Origin: Cryptomeria japonica
Taxonomy: Eukaryota; Streptophyta; Pinopsida; Cupressales; Cupressaceae
DNA: 64,000 nucleotides
NCBI RefSeq assembly: GCF_030272615.1
Contig: NC_081405.1
Location: 21,184,047 to 21,248,046, forward strand
Direction of reading: 5' to 3'
Shown: in pieces, positions 35,540 to 47,670 of the stretch
How the letters are laid out: every line of letters begins with the position of its first letter
Numbering within the stretch: the stretch's first letter is position 1
The notes under the pieces: generated by a model
Databases searched by the model: none
The model's input: the letters and a program-made list of their open reading frames with translations, nothing else
What the model was told of the DNA's origin: nothing
Program-made: the position numbers and the translations under genes

Positions 35540-36745
35540 ATCCTCCTTAACAATAGATGTCTTGAAGGATTAACTGGTCCCTAGAGAAGAGCGCCCAGGC
35601 TTAAGAGCGCCAATTACATGATTAAAGACTTCATTCTCTATCACAATAATTATGAAGGCATCTATCTCAGATGTCTAGACCAACAACAAGCTCAAAAGGT
35701 GATAGAGATTCCATGGAAAATGTGGTACATGTCATGGATCTACTGATGCAACGACCCATCAAATTCTAAAGGCTGGTTATTACTGGCCTACCATTTTCAA
35801 GAACGTACACCAACATGTCTGACATTGCCATACTTGTCAAACCGCTACAATGAGGGAAAGAAATATTTCTATGCCCCTACAACTTGTTTACGAAGTTCGC
35901 CCCTTCGCACAATGGGGCTTGGATTTCATAGGAGTGATCAATCTTAATTCTTTTGTTGGACACAAGTTCATCTTGGCTACCACAGATTAATAATGTGATG
36001 GATGGAAGAATGAGCTTGTAAGAATCGCATGGTAGAAATAGTCATCAGATTCCTTGATGATAAAATTGTCACCAGGTTTGGAATGCCATTTTCTCTGGTA
36101 TGTGATAACGGTCCTTCTTTTACTTCAGCGCAATTGATGTAATGGTCCTATGAACGCAAAGTGAATTTAAAATTTTCATCAAATTACTATCTATAGGAGA
36201 ACAAGCTAGCCGAGTCTCCTAATAAAAATCTCCTTGACGTGATCAAGAAACTATTAGAAAGAAACCCTAGGGATTGGGACAACCAATGGAAGTATGCCCT
36301 GTGGGCAGATAGAACCCATGTTAAGGCTACCCTAGGTAATTCCCCTTATTTCTTAATGTACGATTGGGACCCTATCTTCCCAGTACTTCAACTCATAAAA
36401 ATATAGAAATGGGGGATCAAGTTGAAGTACGCCTGCTCATCTTAATGAAACTGGATGAGCAAAGAACCAATGCATTGCAACACTTTGCGAAACACCAAGA
36501 TGTAGTAAAATGATGGTTCAATAAGAGAGCCAAGATAAAGGCCTTTAGGATCTCTAACTTGGTCTTATTATGGGACAAGGCCAAGGAAAAGAAGGGTGAA
36601 TGCCACAAGTTTGAAAGATTGTGGCTAGGCCCTTATCAAATTGTTGAAATCTTGGGCGAGAACATGTTCTGATTAAGCTCCTTGACTTTAGAACCTATAC
36701 CATTGCCCATCAATGGACAATTTATCAAATATTATTTTGATTGAC
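35540..36745 (+). pseudogene. Integrase of Ogre-like element
   Basis: Several frames together give: the zinc-binding part (YYWPTIFKNVHQHV, then HCHTCQ near 35820), the core with QWGLDFIGVI (35910, first aspartate), VCDNGPSFTSAQLM (36100, second aspartate), NKLAESPNKNLLDVIKKLLE (36205, glutamate), then NPRDWDNQWKYALWADRTHV and SPYFLMYDWDPIFPV (36270..36385), and the C-terminal module FERLWLGPYQIVEILGENMF (36610). D, D and E are all visible but in frames separated by at least three frameshifts and several stops. Confidence 0.8.
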
Positions 36746-37717
36746 CCAAGTGGAGCTTGTTCCTTGTATTATATAAGTAGCTTAGCTTCTCTTTTTCTTC
36801 CTTTGTCTTGTCATCATTTGTTGTTGTCCGTTGTCTGTTGGGAGGCCATTTTCTTCTTAAATCTTTTGGTGTGGTAAATATTCTTTACATAAGGATGGGG
36901 AATTTTTTGAGAGTCTTTACTCTTAGCTCTTTACAACTTCACTATCTTTAGGCAAATTTTGAAATCTTTTTCTACATTCGTCCAAGGTGGTATATAATGG
37001 TCTAATGATGATTTGTATATTTGACATTCAATAGGCGAAGGATAACTTGACTACTCAGCACCATCTGCACATTATAAATACATCATGAAATCTCTGAAGG
37101 CATCAGAGGAACTTGTTTCCAAGTGAAAAATCAGAAATCAGGTTGTCTCACGTCATCCATTGTGGTCCCTAACCCAACTTCAGAACTTCATTGTTCTAAA
37201 AGGTTGCTTTAAGTTCAAAATGGAAAAGGTTTTATATTCAATTAAGTGAAAATATAAAAAAAAAGAAGAGAAGAAAGATGATCAAAAGCAATGAAATTTC
37301 TTGCTACAACTTATTTTGGGTGTTTCAAGTAACTCCAATAGGGCTATAGATGCTTGGCTAGCAGTGGAGCGATGCTTGACGAGGACCAGAGCTAACTCTA
37401 TCGAGACTATGGACATCCGGCTGGCAGAAAAGCTATGCCCAAGATGACATTTCATGAAACATAGATTTAATTTCACTCACGTAGCTTGGTCCTGAGTTCA
37501 TTTGTCTATCTTCATGATCAAAAAGATGGGGTAATTAGTCAAGCACACACTTACGAGTTGTTCACATGTAGTCCCCAACTTTAGTGTTTGAACTTCGCTT
37601 GCTCATACTTTTTCCTTTATAGATTACCTTAAATGACAATAGCCTTGGTAGTCAAGTGAACTAGAGATTTTGAAGTTCTAAAATGCCTTGTGTCATTTTT
37701 CCCAGAAAGTCTCCATT
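36746..37717 (+). other. 3' region of Ogre-like element
   Basis: About 970 bp with no credible gene. It holds an imperfect direct repeat (CTATAGATGCTTGGCTAGCA near 37340 and CTATGGACATCCGGCTGGCA near 37411, 71 bp apart). No clean polypurine tract is seen next to 37718; AGAAAG at 37704 is the only purine run. Confidence 0.45.
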
Positions 37718-39075
37718 TGTTATGCCTTGCATATCCTGCCCCATCATTTTCTTTGTGTTTTCCTTTTTCTTTTTTTTTTCTTTTTTTTTCTCCTTCAGGA
37801 TTTTGGGTTCCTAGAGTGTTTCTTTGTTTCTTTTTGTTTTGCTTCGAGATTTCAGTGTTCCAAAACCTCGAAGCTTGTTCTTTATTTTCTATTGTTTTTC
37901 GAAACTCTGGGTCCCTAGAGCTTCGAGGCTTTGTTTTTCTTTTGTTTAGTTGTCTGACTTCGAGATCTTGGGTTTCTGGAATCCTCAAAGTATTGTTTTG
38001 TATGTTTGTTGGACTTTGGAATCCCAAAATCCTAAAGTATGCCTGTTTGTTTTCAGTTTGAGCCCTGGGATCTTGTGTTCCTGTAATCCTGGGTTCTCTT
38101 TGTTTTATACATTTTTTCAGAACTTCGGAACCTCAGAGTCCTGAATTGGTGTTTTGTGTGTCTTTTAGGAGCCTCAAGATCCTAAAACCCTGAAATCCTG
38201 AGCTTCTCCGTGTCTTGTCGTTCAACTTCAGAGTTTTGGAGACTCGAAGCCCCGAAGTCATTTTGGATTAAGGGTTGTATGTTCACCCAAGGGGAGGGGT
38301 ATAAATAGTGCTAGATGAGTTCTTTCAGCTCATTTGTGCACTCGATTATTTTGGATTTCCTTGCTCTCTTTCGATGATTCTTTCTCCCACGGCGCGTGTG
38401 TTTTCTCTGTTAAGCCTTTTTCAGGTCATCCCCTTTTTTATTTTTTTCTTATTGTTTTGTATGTTTCCTGCTTTTGTAGTTTAAGATTTAGAGTAGATTT
38501 CATGTTTTCAATAAAAGGTCAATGTTTTGTTGATCCTTAAGTTTTAGTGGCTTTGTTTTGCTATTCTAGGATCTCGAATTTTAGAGATCCCGGGACTCTG
38601 TTTTGGACCACGTCGGAACTCTAGGTTCCCGAAGTTCCGGAACACCCTCTCCTTCAAATTTGAAATCTTTCAAGATTCTAGAACCCCAGAATCTCGAACT
38701 CCTATGTGCCACTGTTAAAACTTCTTTGGGATCCTGAAACCCTGAAATCGTGGAGACTATCCAAAGAAATTGTTTTAAGCACCTCGAAACCCTAGAACTC
38801 TAGAGTCTTGAAACCTTTGTCTTTTGAAGTTTTTCCTCACCTCAGAACACTAAAGTTCCAAAGTGAATCCTCATTTTTCCTTTACCATTTCAGGGTTTCA
38901 AAACCTCAAAACTCTGAAACATGCCTTTGTTCCTGCGCTTCAAACTTTGGAATCCCAGAACCCCAAGATCTTGAAATCACCTATAATAGGCTTTTCTTAG
39001 ACCCCAGAACCTCAGATTTTTGGAGTCTCTAATACTGTTAAATATCATAAAATTGATTATCTATCTTTTGTTGTA
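37718..39075 (+). repeat. Ogre-like terminal repeat, copy 2
   Basis: Starts TGTTATGCCTTGCATATCCT and follows copy 1 (8034) through the degenerate GAAACCCT-type phrases, the TATA box at 38300, AATAAAAGGTC (38510) and the pyrimidine run before ORF1. The two copies differ at a substantial share of sites and by several indels, indicating great age if they are the two LTRs of one element. Confidence 0.6.
38300..38308 (+). promoter_or_regulatory. TATA box in terminal repeat copy 2
   Basis: TATAAATAG preceded by GGGGAGGGG, at the same place as 8642 in copy 1. Conservation while the surrounding sequence drifts supports a core promoter inherited from the active element. Confidence 0.6.
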
Positions 39076-39090
39076 GGTTAAAGCAAGCTT

Positions 39091-39296
39091 ATGGAACCTT
39101 CTACATCAGCTCGAAAGAAGACCCGAGAAGAGATAAAGTTGGAGAAAATCCCTCCCACAATGAAGTACCAATACCAAGGTCAAAATTTGGTGTCTAAACT
39201 TGATAATGAAATACAATGGGTGACCGATACCGACATAGGTCACATAGAAATAGAAGAAATCAGAAAGGAAGTGGCCCGACCTAATCTAGATGCACC
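39091..39296 (+). pseudogene. Ogre-like ORF1, N-terminal piece (copy 2)
   Basis: An uninterrupted frame from ATG: MEPSTSARKKTREEIKLEK, then TMKYQYQGQNLVSKLDNEIQ and EIEEIRKEVARPNLDA. It is cut at 39297 by the LTR of another gypsy element, which adds VIP and a stop by chance. It is the best view of the ORF1 start: positively charged, with no signal peptide. The same residues occur in damaged form at 9444..9575 and 24053..24110, proving that a second ORF1 start lies downstream of the second terminal repeat. Confidence 0.65.
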
Positions 39297-40279
39297 TGTA
39301 ATACCCTAAGAATGGTCATCTAAACCTTGAGCCCCTAATCTTGACAACGTCACCAAGGTCCTAACCAAAGGCAATTAAATAAATCTTGAGCACACAATTA
39401 ATTTCTTTAAATCATCAAATGTCACATGGCAAATTTATCAACCAATATTAATTAAATATTTATTTAATTACTTAAATCATTCCAAGTAAATCATTTCAAA
39501 CAATTATCTTATTTATTTAATTAAATATCCTAGCATATTTAATTAAATAAATCAATTTGCCATCAAATCTTCAAAAAAGGAAATAAATCAAAAAAAAGAA
39601 TTAATTGACCAAGAAAGAATTAAAAATTAAGAAAAAGAAATCAATTGGAGATAATCTTGAAAAACAAATTAAAAATTGATAAATAATCTCAGAGAACACA
39701 ATTAAACAATTAAATATTAAAATTGAATGAAATAGAGAATAAATCAGTTTTTTCTGATTTTATCTTAAATTTTAGTTCAATTTCCTTTAAAATTGAGAAA
39801 AGAATCCAATCACATCAATTCACCTAGATTGTTCTTCCTCTTGGAAAATCTTGACCGCTCATCATCATCTGATCTCAACCTTTGGTTTCTTTTGAATTTT
39901 CTATAAATTCAGGCTCTCATCTCTCATTCAAAGATCCTAGAGAATATATTGTTATTATGTTGTTTTTGCTCTAGGTTCATTGCATACATATTTAGATCAT
40001 TTATCTTAGTTATTGCTTAAATCTTGTTAGATTAATCTTGCATCTATCTAGCTTGAATTCATGCTCATATAGATTAAATCCTTCATTTAGGCGTTGTCTA
40101 GTCACTGGATAGCTTAGCAATTTGAGAGCAATCTAAACTCGCATCTACTAGAAGGCAATGGGTCACTTTGTAATGGTTTATTATTCATTGATTATTGATT
40201 TACTAACCATGCATCTAATAAATTAATTGAAGTGTTGTGTATTCCAGATACAGATAAAGGTCCACTTTTCACACACACA
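39297..40279 (+). repeat. 5' LTR of Tat-like element
   Basis: 983 bp from TGTAATACCCTAAGAATGG to CACTTTTCACACACACA, ending 4 bp before the primer-binding site. The middle is very AT-rich with TTAATTAAATATT-type runs (39440..39780). The second LTR is outside the window, so ends rest on TG/CA, the PBS and the abrupt end of ORF1 coding on the left. Confidence 0.75.
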
Positions 40280-40283
40280 TTTT

Positions 40284-40301
40284 TGGTGCCCACCGTGGGG
40301 C
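40284..40301 (+). promoter_or_regulatory. Primer-binding site of Tat-like element
   Basis: TGGTGCCCACCGTGGGGC directly after the LTR, a form widely seen in plant Ty3/gypsy elements (often TGGCGCCCACCGTGGGGC). Confidence 0.8.
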
Positions 40302-42383
40302 AGAAAACTACTTTTTCGGCCTCAAAATCATTCTTTTTTATCCTGCAGGTTTCGTCCATACAATCTCTCTAAAATATTGTATGAGTAATTTCATTGCATC
40401 GTACGACATTATATTGAAGCCTGTAGTTTATCGTATGACATAATATTATATCCTGTAATTTTTCGTATGAATCAGAATATGGACTCGTACGACATACTAT
40501 TTCTGGTTGTTCGATTTTATCCTCTATCGTCTTGTGCTAATTTCTAACTCGTATGATAAAAGTTTTTTGTCGTTCCATTTTATGAGAATTGTTGTACGAT
40601 TCTATTTTTTGTTAGATTAAAAACAAGTTTCACTTTTCGAGGTTTTTCTTGAATTAAATTTTGATTACGTTAACACTGACCTTGAATTGTCTTTTGTCTG
40701 CTTGGTATTTTCATAGCCTAACCAGTTTCTTGCAGGACGCTTGTCAAAGAATTTATCAATCAAATATACGCCTGTCAAAGAATAAAAAAACAACATTACT
40801 ACTGATACGTTGTTTTTGCAGGTTGCCTAAAGAGAAATCAATCAAACATCATGTATTCTTTAATTTTTTAGGCACCTAACTTGCTATTTGGTTAATGAAC
40901 AAATCTGTCTTTTGTATTTTTTAGAAAATTCTGAGAGGTAGGAGAGTATGCTCTTGTCTTTTTAGGACAATCAGAAATCTAGACCCTTGAGGCTTTTTCT
41001 TTGTTTGTGATTTGTACATCTTTAGCAGGCGTGCCCTCTCGAGGGGTTGAAAAACTCTTAAAGCCATTATGGCTGGTGTGAGGGGAACAACCTAAGTGGG
41101 AACAAATAAATGCCAAGTACTCCAACCCACTATTAAATAAATGTGATTTGATGAAAATCAAGTCAACAACAGTGCTCTGGAATAGCTCTCATCAGTACCT
41201 TCGGGTATATTAAACCTTGGTTTTCAAGGCTGGGAGACCTCTTAATTGAGTTTATACCTTGACGTGCTGAATGGAACCCTTACTAGATCCAATTAAAAGT
41301 AGAAGCTACCCAATTCACCTCTGAAAGGTTGATAATCTTTGTGCAAGAGAGATAGTAACTCTCCCAAGACACTTGCCATATCGTGCCCCCATTAGCATTT
41401 GGAGTTGGCTGATATGGCATTAAGAATCCATTGCGTGAGACTTAGGGGCCATATTATGATTAGCTATTGGGTGTGTACCTAAGTCAGCAAGCAAGGGTTT
41501 TCTTCTCTAAGCCAAATTCCATAGGGTTTGCATGCTGTGATTGGATTTACTATTCATATTGTCTGTTTTCTGTGTTTTCATCCCTGAAATTAAAACTGGA
41601 ATACTAAAACTGGAGAAAACAAATCAAACAAATCAACAACTCAGTGATAAAATTTGTTCGTGTCAAAGCTGGTCTATCCTGGTCAGAAATCAGTCCACCT
41701 AGGAATTGGTCATACTCAGTTGTCATACTCAGCAATCGAAAAACTTAGAATTCTTGTCTCTGTCCTGTTAACAGTCGTACGAGCCTGATCATTTGTCTTC
41801 TTGCACCATATCCTATGTCGTACGAGTATTCTAAATTATCATCCGAGCTAAGTCCTCTGTCATATGAGACCCAGTAGTTTGTTGTTTAAGATAAATCTTG
41901 TGTCATATGAAACAAAACTGCACTGAATCTTTTGTCATTTTGGACCTATCCATTTGTTGTACGGTATTAGGCAGCAACTTGTACGAAACAGAGTTGTCAT
42001 CATGAAGCTGTTATACTGTCGTACGGTCTCATAAATTCTGTCATACGAGTCTCTATTTTTGCCAGTCTAGAATAGTCAGACCTGTCTAAAACAGTCTATA
42101 GCAAGCCTAAAACTGGTTATCATCCTCCTGAGCATAAAAAAACCTTGATAGTGTACCCCTACCATTGTGTTGCATGATTTTGTCAATCGTCTCTCAGCTA
42201 GTCCAAACAACATCTTATCAAAACCTAAGTTAACTTAAATAACGTCTTACACAGGATAGATCATTGCTGAAACTAGACCAGATCTTAGTTACTTCACTCA
42301 ATCACTACATTAAATGAACAACTAGATACAATTCGATCTTGACTTCTGCAAAACATTTGGCTCTCGGTCCTATCAGTTATAAA
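40302..42383 (+). other. Leader of Tat-like element with TCGTACGA motifs
   Basis: 2.1 kb without a credible ORF between primer site and gag. The palindrome TCGTACGA or a one-base variant recurs about a dozen times in two clusters (for example 40399, 40431, 40463, 40485, 41775, 41818, 42019, 42041). The middle part (40900..41560) looks unrelated and has no copies. Confidence 0.5.
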
Positions 42384-42958
42384 ATGCCTATTCAAACCAG
42401 AAATTCTCGCAGCAAAAGAGACAAATAAAAAGAAACGCGCTTTTCGTCAAAAGACAATCCATTCTTTGTGGAAAACCCCTTTTACAATAAACCGTCCTCA
42501 TCATAGATACCAGTTTATGATCTACCAATCTTTGGTTAGCCCTTATCTCCCACCATGTCTGGGGAAAGACAAGAAAGAGAAGCTAATAAATGAGACACTC
42601 ATGATGACTTTAGAAATCATGTCACTGACAGTGTTTCCTCATCGACTGAATCTGAGCTTCCTGAACCTCCTGAAGCCGAAGTACATAGATTCCAGAATGA
42701 TAAAGAGTTCCGAAAAATGATGAAGGTCATCATGACTAGGGAAAAAGAAGACTATTTCCTAGATTTAGCAAAGCAAGGCACCAAACTCCCTACTGGTTAT
42801 AATGTGGAGGCCCTCTTTGCTAAAGAGGAAGAGACACCATGGGGAAAAATAAGCAAACAAATGCAAACGTTACAAACTGTGGTCACAAAACTACAAAACA
42901 AAGATAAAACACCAAAACAATATTCTCTTGACACAATATGCCCATTCCCATTTGACAA
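42384..42958 (+). pseudogene. Gag of Tat-like element, N-terminal part
   Basis: From an ATG at 42384 (MPIQTRNSRSKRDK then a stop) the frame gives SGERQEREANK, VTDSVSSSTESELPEPPEAE, a charged helix KEFRKMMKVIMTREKEDYF, and DTICPFPFDN, a signature that precedes the capsid domain in Tat gag. The copia insertion at 42959 cuts between FDN and NLYMPPFPS, which resumes at 60499 after one copy of the GACAA target duplication. Two early stops show the copy was already decaying or has decayed since. Confidence 0.75.
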
Positions 42959-43977
42959 TGTAGGTCCCAAGGACAATTGAGAGGGGGGGGGGGTGAATTA
43001 GTTGTCTAATAAATTCAAACCAAAATCTTATTTACCAACTTAATCGGTAAGATACTTAAATGTGCCGGTAAACAGTGTTAACAGGAAATGTTGTATCGGT
43101 AAGAATTAATGCATGAAACATAAGCACAAAGTCAACCATAACACATGACACAAATATTTGTACGTGGAAACCCTGTAAGGGGAAAAACCACGGTGGGAAA
43201 CCTTACCCATAATCAGATGATACTACTACAGATAGTAAGTGTACAAAGAGGGGTCTGCACATGTAGAAAGGCCAACAGCCTAGAGCTCACTGCTCAAACA
43301 CAAATGGGAGTCACACTGACTACAGTTGGATGGTTAAATCCAATGAGAAAGTACTGCACAAAATAGCATCTTCATATGCTGGATTTAGTACCGGTGTAAT
43401 GCTGATATGCTTCTACAAAAACCTAGCTTCACCTTCAAATGATGTCTTCATGTATACCTCTGCTTAATCTCACATATACCTTCTTACAATTCTTTTTCGC
43501 ATTCCTCACTTGATCTTACAAATAAGATCTTACATTTATACCATACCCTAAGACCAATTTTAGTAGGTCGGCTCTACAAGATATTACAATAAAACATTTT
43601 ACAAATAATACAATATCCGATGCAATAACCAATTGAACATGTTGGCTTAATGCTTTTATAACAATAATAAATCATCTCCATAGCATGCCATGCTGATCTG
43701 GAAAAGATAAACCTGCCGGTGTAACCCTAGATAACCTGGACCTATTTGCTGGTAAAAGCAAATATGCAAATAAGAATATACCAATGATATTACTTCAAGG
43801 AAAAGTGTCCATATGATGTCTTCAACATTACCAAGTGTCTTCCATGTCATTGCAGGTACCGGTGAACATTATATCTTGTCGGTTAACCATATACCAGTGA
43901 TTGTTTGAACAGTTTACTGATTGCCGGTGAATGTTGTTGGATCTCCAAAGTAGGTGTATTTAGCAGGTGTTGACATC
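42959..43977 (-). repeat. Sirevirus-like 3' LTR, first part
   Basis: Begins TGTAGGTCCCAAGGACAATTGAGAGG and runs to the insertion point of the 10.86-kb element. It matches 59437..60493 with scattered differences and a 9-bp gap. The hairpin arms here (42972..42980 and 42998..43006) have two mismatched pairs, unlike the perfect 5' LTR copy. The remaining 29 bp are at 54843..54871. Confidence 0.9.
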
Positions 43978-45218
43978 TGTAGCATCGGAATTAGGAATCA
44001 TCAAAGCAATATATAAAAGGACATATTATTCATTATTAGCTCAATCCCAAACACACATTGCAATGATCTAATCCTAAGCACACTCAATAGAGACATGAAA
44101 ACAAAGCATTCAAAAGCAAATATTCATGCAAACCAGATGACGATTTGGATGCTTCTTCCATGCGGCTCCATTGTTCTTCTTTCTTCTCCCAATAGGTTTG
44201 TTGTGGATCTCACCTTCAAGTGCATATACCTAATTAGGAAAGCAAGATTGATATTCAAGAATACTCGAAGCGTAAGTTCAATAATCTGATCAGGGATTAG
44301 CGGCTAGGAATCAAGGGGTTTGATTGAAGAAATTCATCCAATTTATAGAAGAATTGGAGAGATGACAAGATTAGCATGATAGTGATTCGAATGGAAATTC
44401 AAATCAAGAATAGCAAAATTATGACATGTCTATGACAAATTGCTATGCAAGGATTTTATGACAATTTATGACAATTTATGACAAATCGCTATGCAAGGAT
44501 TTATGACAAGATTTTGAAATAGAAATAGACATTTAGGAATTTAAGAGAAATTAGAAAATTAGGTTAGAAATGATGACTTGGAAATTAGGAAATTGATGCA
44601 AATTAGGTAAATTAATTAATAATTTCTCATTCATTAATTAATTTACAAAAATAGGAGGAATTAATTAGCCAATTAAATAAACATTTAATTGTGATAAGAA
44701 GACTTAGGATAAATAAATAAATTATTTAACCTAGAGGGAAAATGACAAACAAGATTAAATGAATAAATCATAAAACCTTGGAAGATGAATTAGCCATGCA
44801 AGAGCGACAATTAGGTCTTGATGATAGATAATTAATGTCGATTCGATCATGATTTTGAATTGATATATGACCAGTGTTGATAAATGATTTGATTGAGGTT
44901 GGTTGACAAAAATCAATGACAAATTGACCAAATTGACATGATTGAAAAGGACAAGGATCGATGACGAATCGATCGCAATATGACAAAATTGACAAGGACA
45001 AAGATCGACCAAAATCATGACTGAAGATTGTTGTCAACAAGACCAAATTCGAAGGCGAGATGATAGAAGAATGTAGAAGAATGACTCCATGTTCGCAAAT
45101 AAAAGATCAAGTGCATGACATAGGAGAAATGTTAATGCTACGCAAAAACCTAAAATAAGGCAATGCGCAAATGTTAAAGTATGACTCCGCAAGCGTTGAC
45201 CATTTTTAGGTGTCTACA
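43978..45218 (-). repeat. 3' LTR of 10.86-kb element
   Basis: 1241 bp, TGTAGCATCGGAATTAGG ... TTTTTAGGTGTCTACA. The inner part has three close copies of TTTATGACAA (44455..44490) and a very AT-rich segment (44560..44720). Confidence 0.95.
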
Positions 45219-45232
45219 TTTTGCCCCTCTTT
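45219..45232 (-). promoter_or_regulatory. Polypurine tract of 10.86-kb element
   Basis: The minus strand reads AAAGAGGGGCAAAA and then the LTR start TGTAGACACC. Confidence 0.8.
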
Positions 45233-45759
45233 GAGACAATGCGATTTTAAGCGTTGTTTCAAAGAACAATAATGAAAATGCCCCGGACAATAATAATGAC
45301 ATATGCATGCCCCCTCGAGGAATTGGCCGGAAACATGCAGAAAAGAGGCCAATTGATCGATAAAAATGATAGGAGACGATAGGATCGAACGGACTGACAA
45401 TCGGATACCGGATGCATGAAGGACAAGCAATTTAAGGTGCACAAGACCGCGATCAACATAAGATGGAGAGGACACACGTCCATCTATGCACTGACAAAGA
45501 TCTATAAATGGGACCAAGAGAGTGAAAATTGTTCATTTGCACTAGCCCAAGAAGAGGGTTTGTTGCTCTGGAAAAGGACACTTACAGAGAGATGGCAAAC
45601 ATTCAAATGGTAGATCACCTCAAAGAACGTGTACACACATACAAATGATCGGATGATGTGGGAGCAGCAGTATGTATCTCAAAAACCCATGTTTCCAATT
45701 TCATGAATTTGACTTGCTTGCGGGACATTGCGGGGCCCACAAGGGATGCAGAAACTGAC

Positions 45760-45957
45760 TTCTGCGCTTGTGTAGGGTCTTCTGCGCTTGTGTAGTCTCT
45801 TCTGCGCTTGTGTAAGGTCTTCTGTGCTTGTGTCATGTCTTCTGCGCTTGTGTGAGGTCTTCTGCGCTTGTGTAATGTCTTCTGCGCTTGTGTAGGAAAA
45901 CACAAGCGCAAGTTACCTGACACAGGCGCAGATTTTCTGACACAGGCGCAAGAGTGC
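45760..45957. repeat. Inverted 20-bp repeat array, 3' end of element
   Basis: Seven units of the type TTCTGCGCTTGTGTAGGGTC in a row (45760..45898), then three units in the opposite sense of the type ACACAGGCGCAGATTTTCTG (about 45900..45957). The period is 20 bp, so no open frame is kept through the array. In the element's RNA (minus strand) this becomes three GCGCCTGTGT-type units followed by seven ACACAAGCGCAGAA-type units. A related array lies at 53358..53478. Confidence 0.85.
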
Positions 45958-47419
45958 ATGAAAACCCTAGTTTTGGTCAAAATGACATGCAAATGATCGG
46001 AAAAGGGGGGATAAGGGTAGGATAGGTCAATGTAGATGAAAAAAACCCTAATTTGGACATGAAAATGAGGAAATGCAACCCGTAGGAGCAAACCCTAAAA
46101 CTGAGAAAATGTGCCCCAATTGTGATGCAGAGTCGACAATGTCCATTGATCACACGGGAGAACCGACCTGACTACTTCATGCTATGACATAGACTCAGGA
46201 GCACAGAGAGAGACACAATAGCAGGACTTGGGATAGGAGGGACATCATCCTTGAGACATGGCAGGGATGAGGAGGATAGAGGGAGAACCCAGTGACAGAG
46301 GCAGATGCTCCTTATGACAGACAGTGGACATTATGTAGTGTGATATTATATAGTCAGCCTGCGGGCCATACTTGGGACAGACAGTCCGATTTTGTACTCC
46401 GATATTATTGTGACAGATGATATGATATGCATCGATATGATGAGATGCAATATGTTATGACTGATGTTATTTTCCATGTATGGATGACTTATGCACTGTT
46501 TATGAACATTTGTGGAAGATGTATGGATGTATATATTTTTTTGCTTATGCGTTTTTGATGCATTTATAATATGAAATGGATAAAATGCTTGATGTAATGC
46601 AAATGTACTAACCAAATGGATGCAAGATGCAGCATATGTGTGCGGGGAAATCGGAGCACTAAACCAAACTGACTATCCGAACTGACGGAAGAAATGTTAG
46701 TAAAAAGAAAATGAGACAGAAGACAGTTAGAGATGAAGAAAACTTGCTTTCAGTAATGCACTTTGTAGGTGAGAACCTTTATTTTTATGTAGCAAAATGG
46801 ATGCGTAGCATCATGGCATTGAAGGCCAGAGCTGAAATGCAACCTTTTTTGCAAAAGACAGACACATCATAGACAAATGACAATCACAATCAAAAAAGAA
46901 AAAGACCATGAGCCACCCAGTCACTCTAAATCACTCAGTGACATCATCGAGCAACATAGGAACATGATCGAAGCCAAAGATAAATCAATAAAAAGATAAG
47001 ATACACAAATTCAAGCAAATCAGACAAACATCTTGATCTTTATTGTCAAAAGTTGAAAGTGCTGATAGGATGATCATGCTGTCTGGTTTCAGGACATGTG
47101 GTACCCCGTCTAAGACAGGACACAGTTTGGTTTCGAGTATACCACACCCTGTATAAGACCCATGATATTAGAGACAAGGACAAATGATTTTGAGACTGAT
47201 ATTTGATTGATATGACAATTGTGATCAGTTTGAATGTTTGGTTTTGATTGAAAAAGTTCATCGGGTTAAAGCATGATTTCATTAAAGCACAGCATTGAAT
47301 TGCGAGTTGTTGGATGGATGCTCAGGAATCTGTCTTATTCACAAAAAGAGATCCTTGATTGACAAAATGCGTGTTTTTGTGGATTTTAATGTTTTGAAAT
47401 GTTTTTGTGTTCATTTTTT
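45958..47419. other. Non-coding part of 10.86-kb element, 3' side
   Basis: About 1.5 kb with no credible ORF on either strand. Rich in GACA and ATGA phrases on the + strand (46150..46450). Confidence 0.5.
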
Positions 47420-47670
47420 AAGGACTTTTTATGATTTTTTTTTTTTTAGGGATTTTCATTTTTTTTTGTTTTTAGATATTTTTGCAGGACATTAATCGAT
47501 TTTTTATGTTTTTTTTAGGACATTTATCAATTTTTTTGTTTTTTTAGGACATTTTTCAATTTTTTGGGGATTTTTTCAGGACATTATTTGATTTTTAGAG
47601 ATTTTTTCAGGACATTATTTGATTTTTAGGATTATTTCAGGACATTTTTCAATTTTTAAGATTTTTTGCC
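47420..47670. repeat. T-rich tandem repeats with AGGACATT core
   Basis: About seven imperfect units 30-40 bp long, each with CAGGACATT or TAGGACATT followed by a T-rich run (for example near 47484, 47516, 47547, 47577, 47607 and 47638). On the element's RNA this is an A-rich stretch punctuated by AATGTCCT. Confidence 0.7.

Larger units (their letters stand above)
8034..39296 (+). mobile_element. Tat/Ogre-like Ty3/gypsy element with nested insertions
   Basis: The order on the + strand is: terminal repeat with TATA box (8034), ORF1 of unknown function (9444..9575 and 24053..27795), gag, protease, archaeal-type RNase H, RT, RNase H, integrase (28419..36745), then a second copy of the terminal repeat (37718). 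An extra ORF before gag is typical of Ogre-type elements. Nested inside are the Athila/Tat-like element at 9581..24047 and a copia-type LTR at about 30725..32115. The right boundary is uncertain because the second terminal repeat is followed again by the start of ORF1 (to 39296), so the locus may be a tandem LTR-body-LTR-body arrangement. All frames are heavily mutated. Confidence 0.65.

Noticed and set aside
39440-39780. AT-rich block considered as a matrix-attachment or replication-origin site
   Set aside because: It lies wholly inside the LTR of the Tat-like element and nothing beyond base composition supports the idea.
45760-45957. Regular short repeats suggesting a CRISPR-like array
   Set aside because: The units abut with only a few variable bases, have no unique spacers and lie inside a plant LTR element; part of the array is inverted.
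45615-46091. 158-codon minus-strand ORF with TQAQKTLHKRRR repeats
   Set aside because: It is produced by the 20-bp array, whose period is not a multiple of three; the frames just cycle through the repeat. No codon-level constraint is visible.
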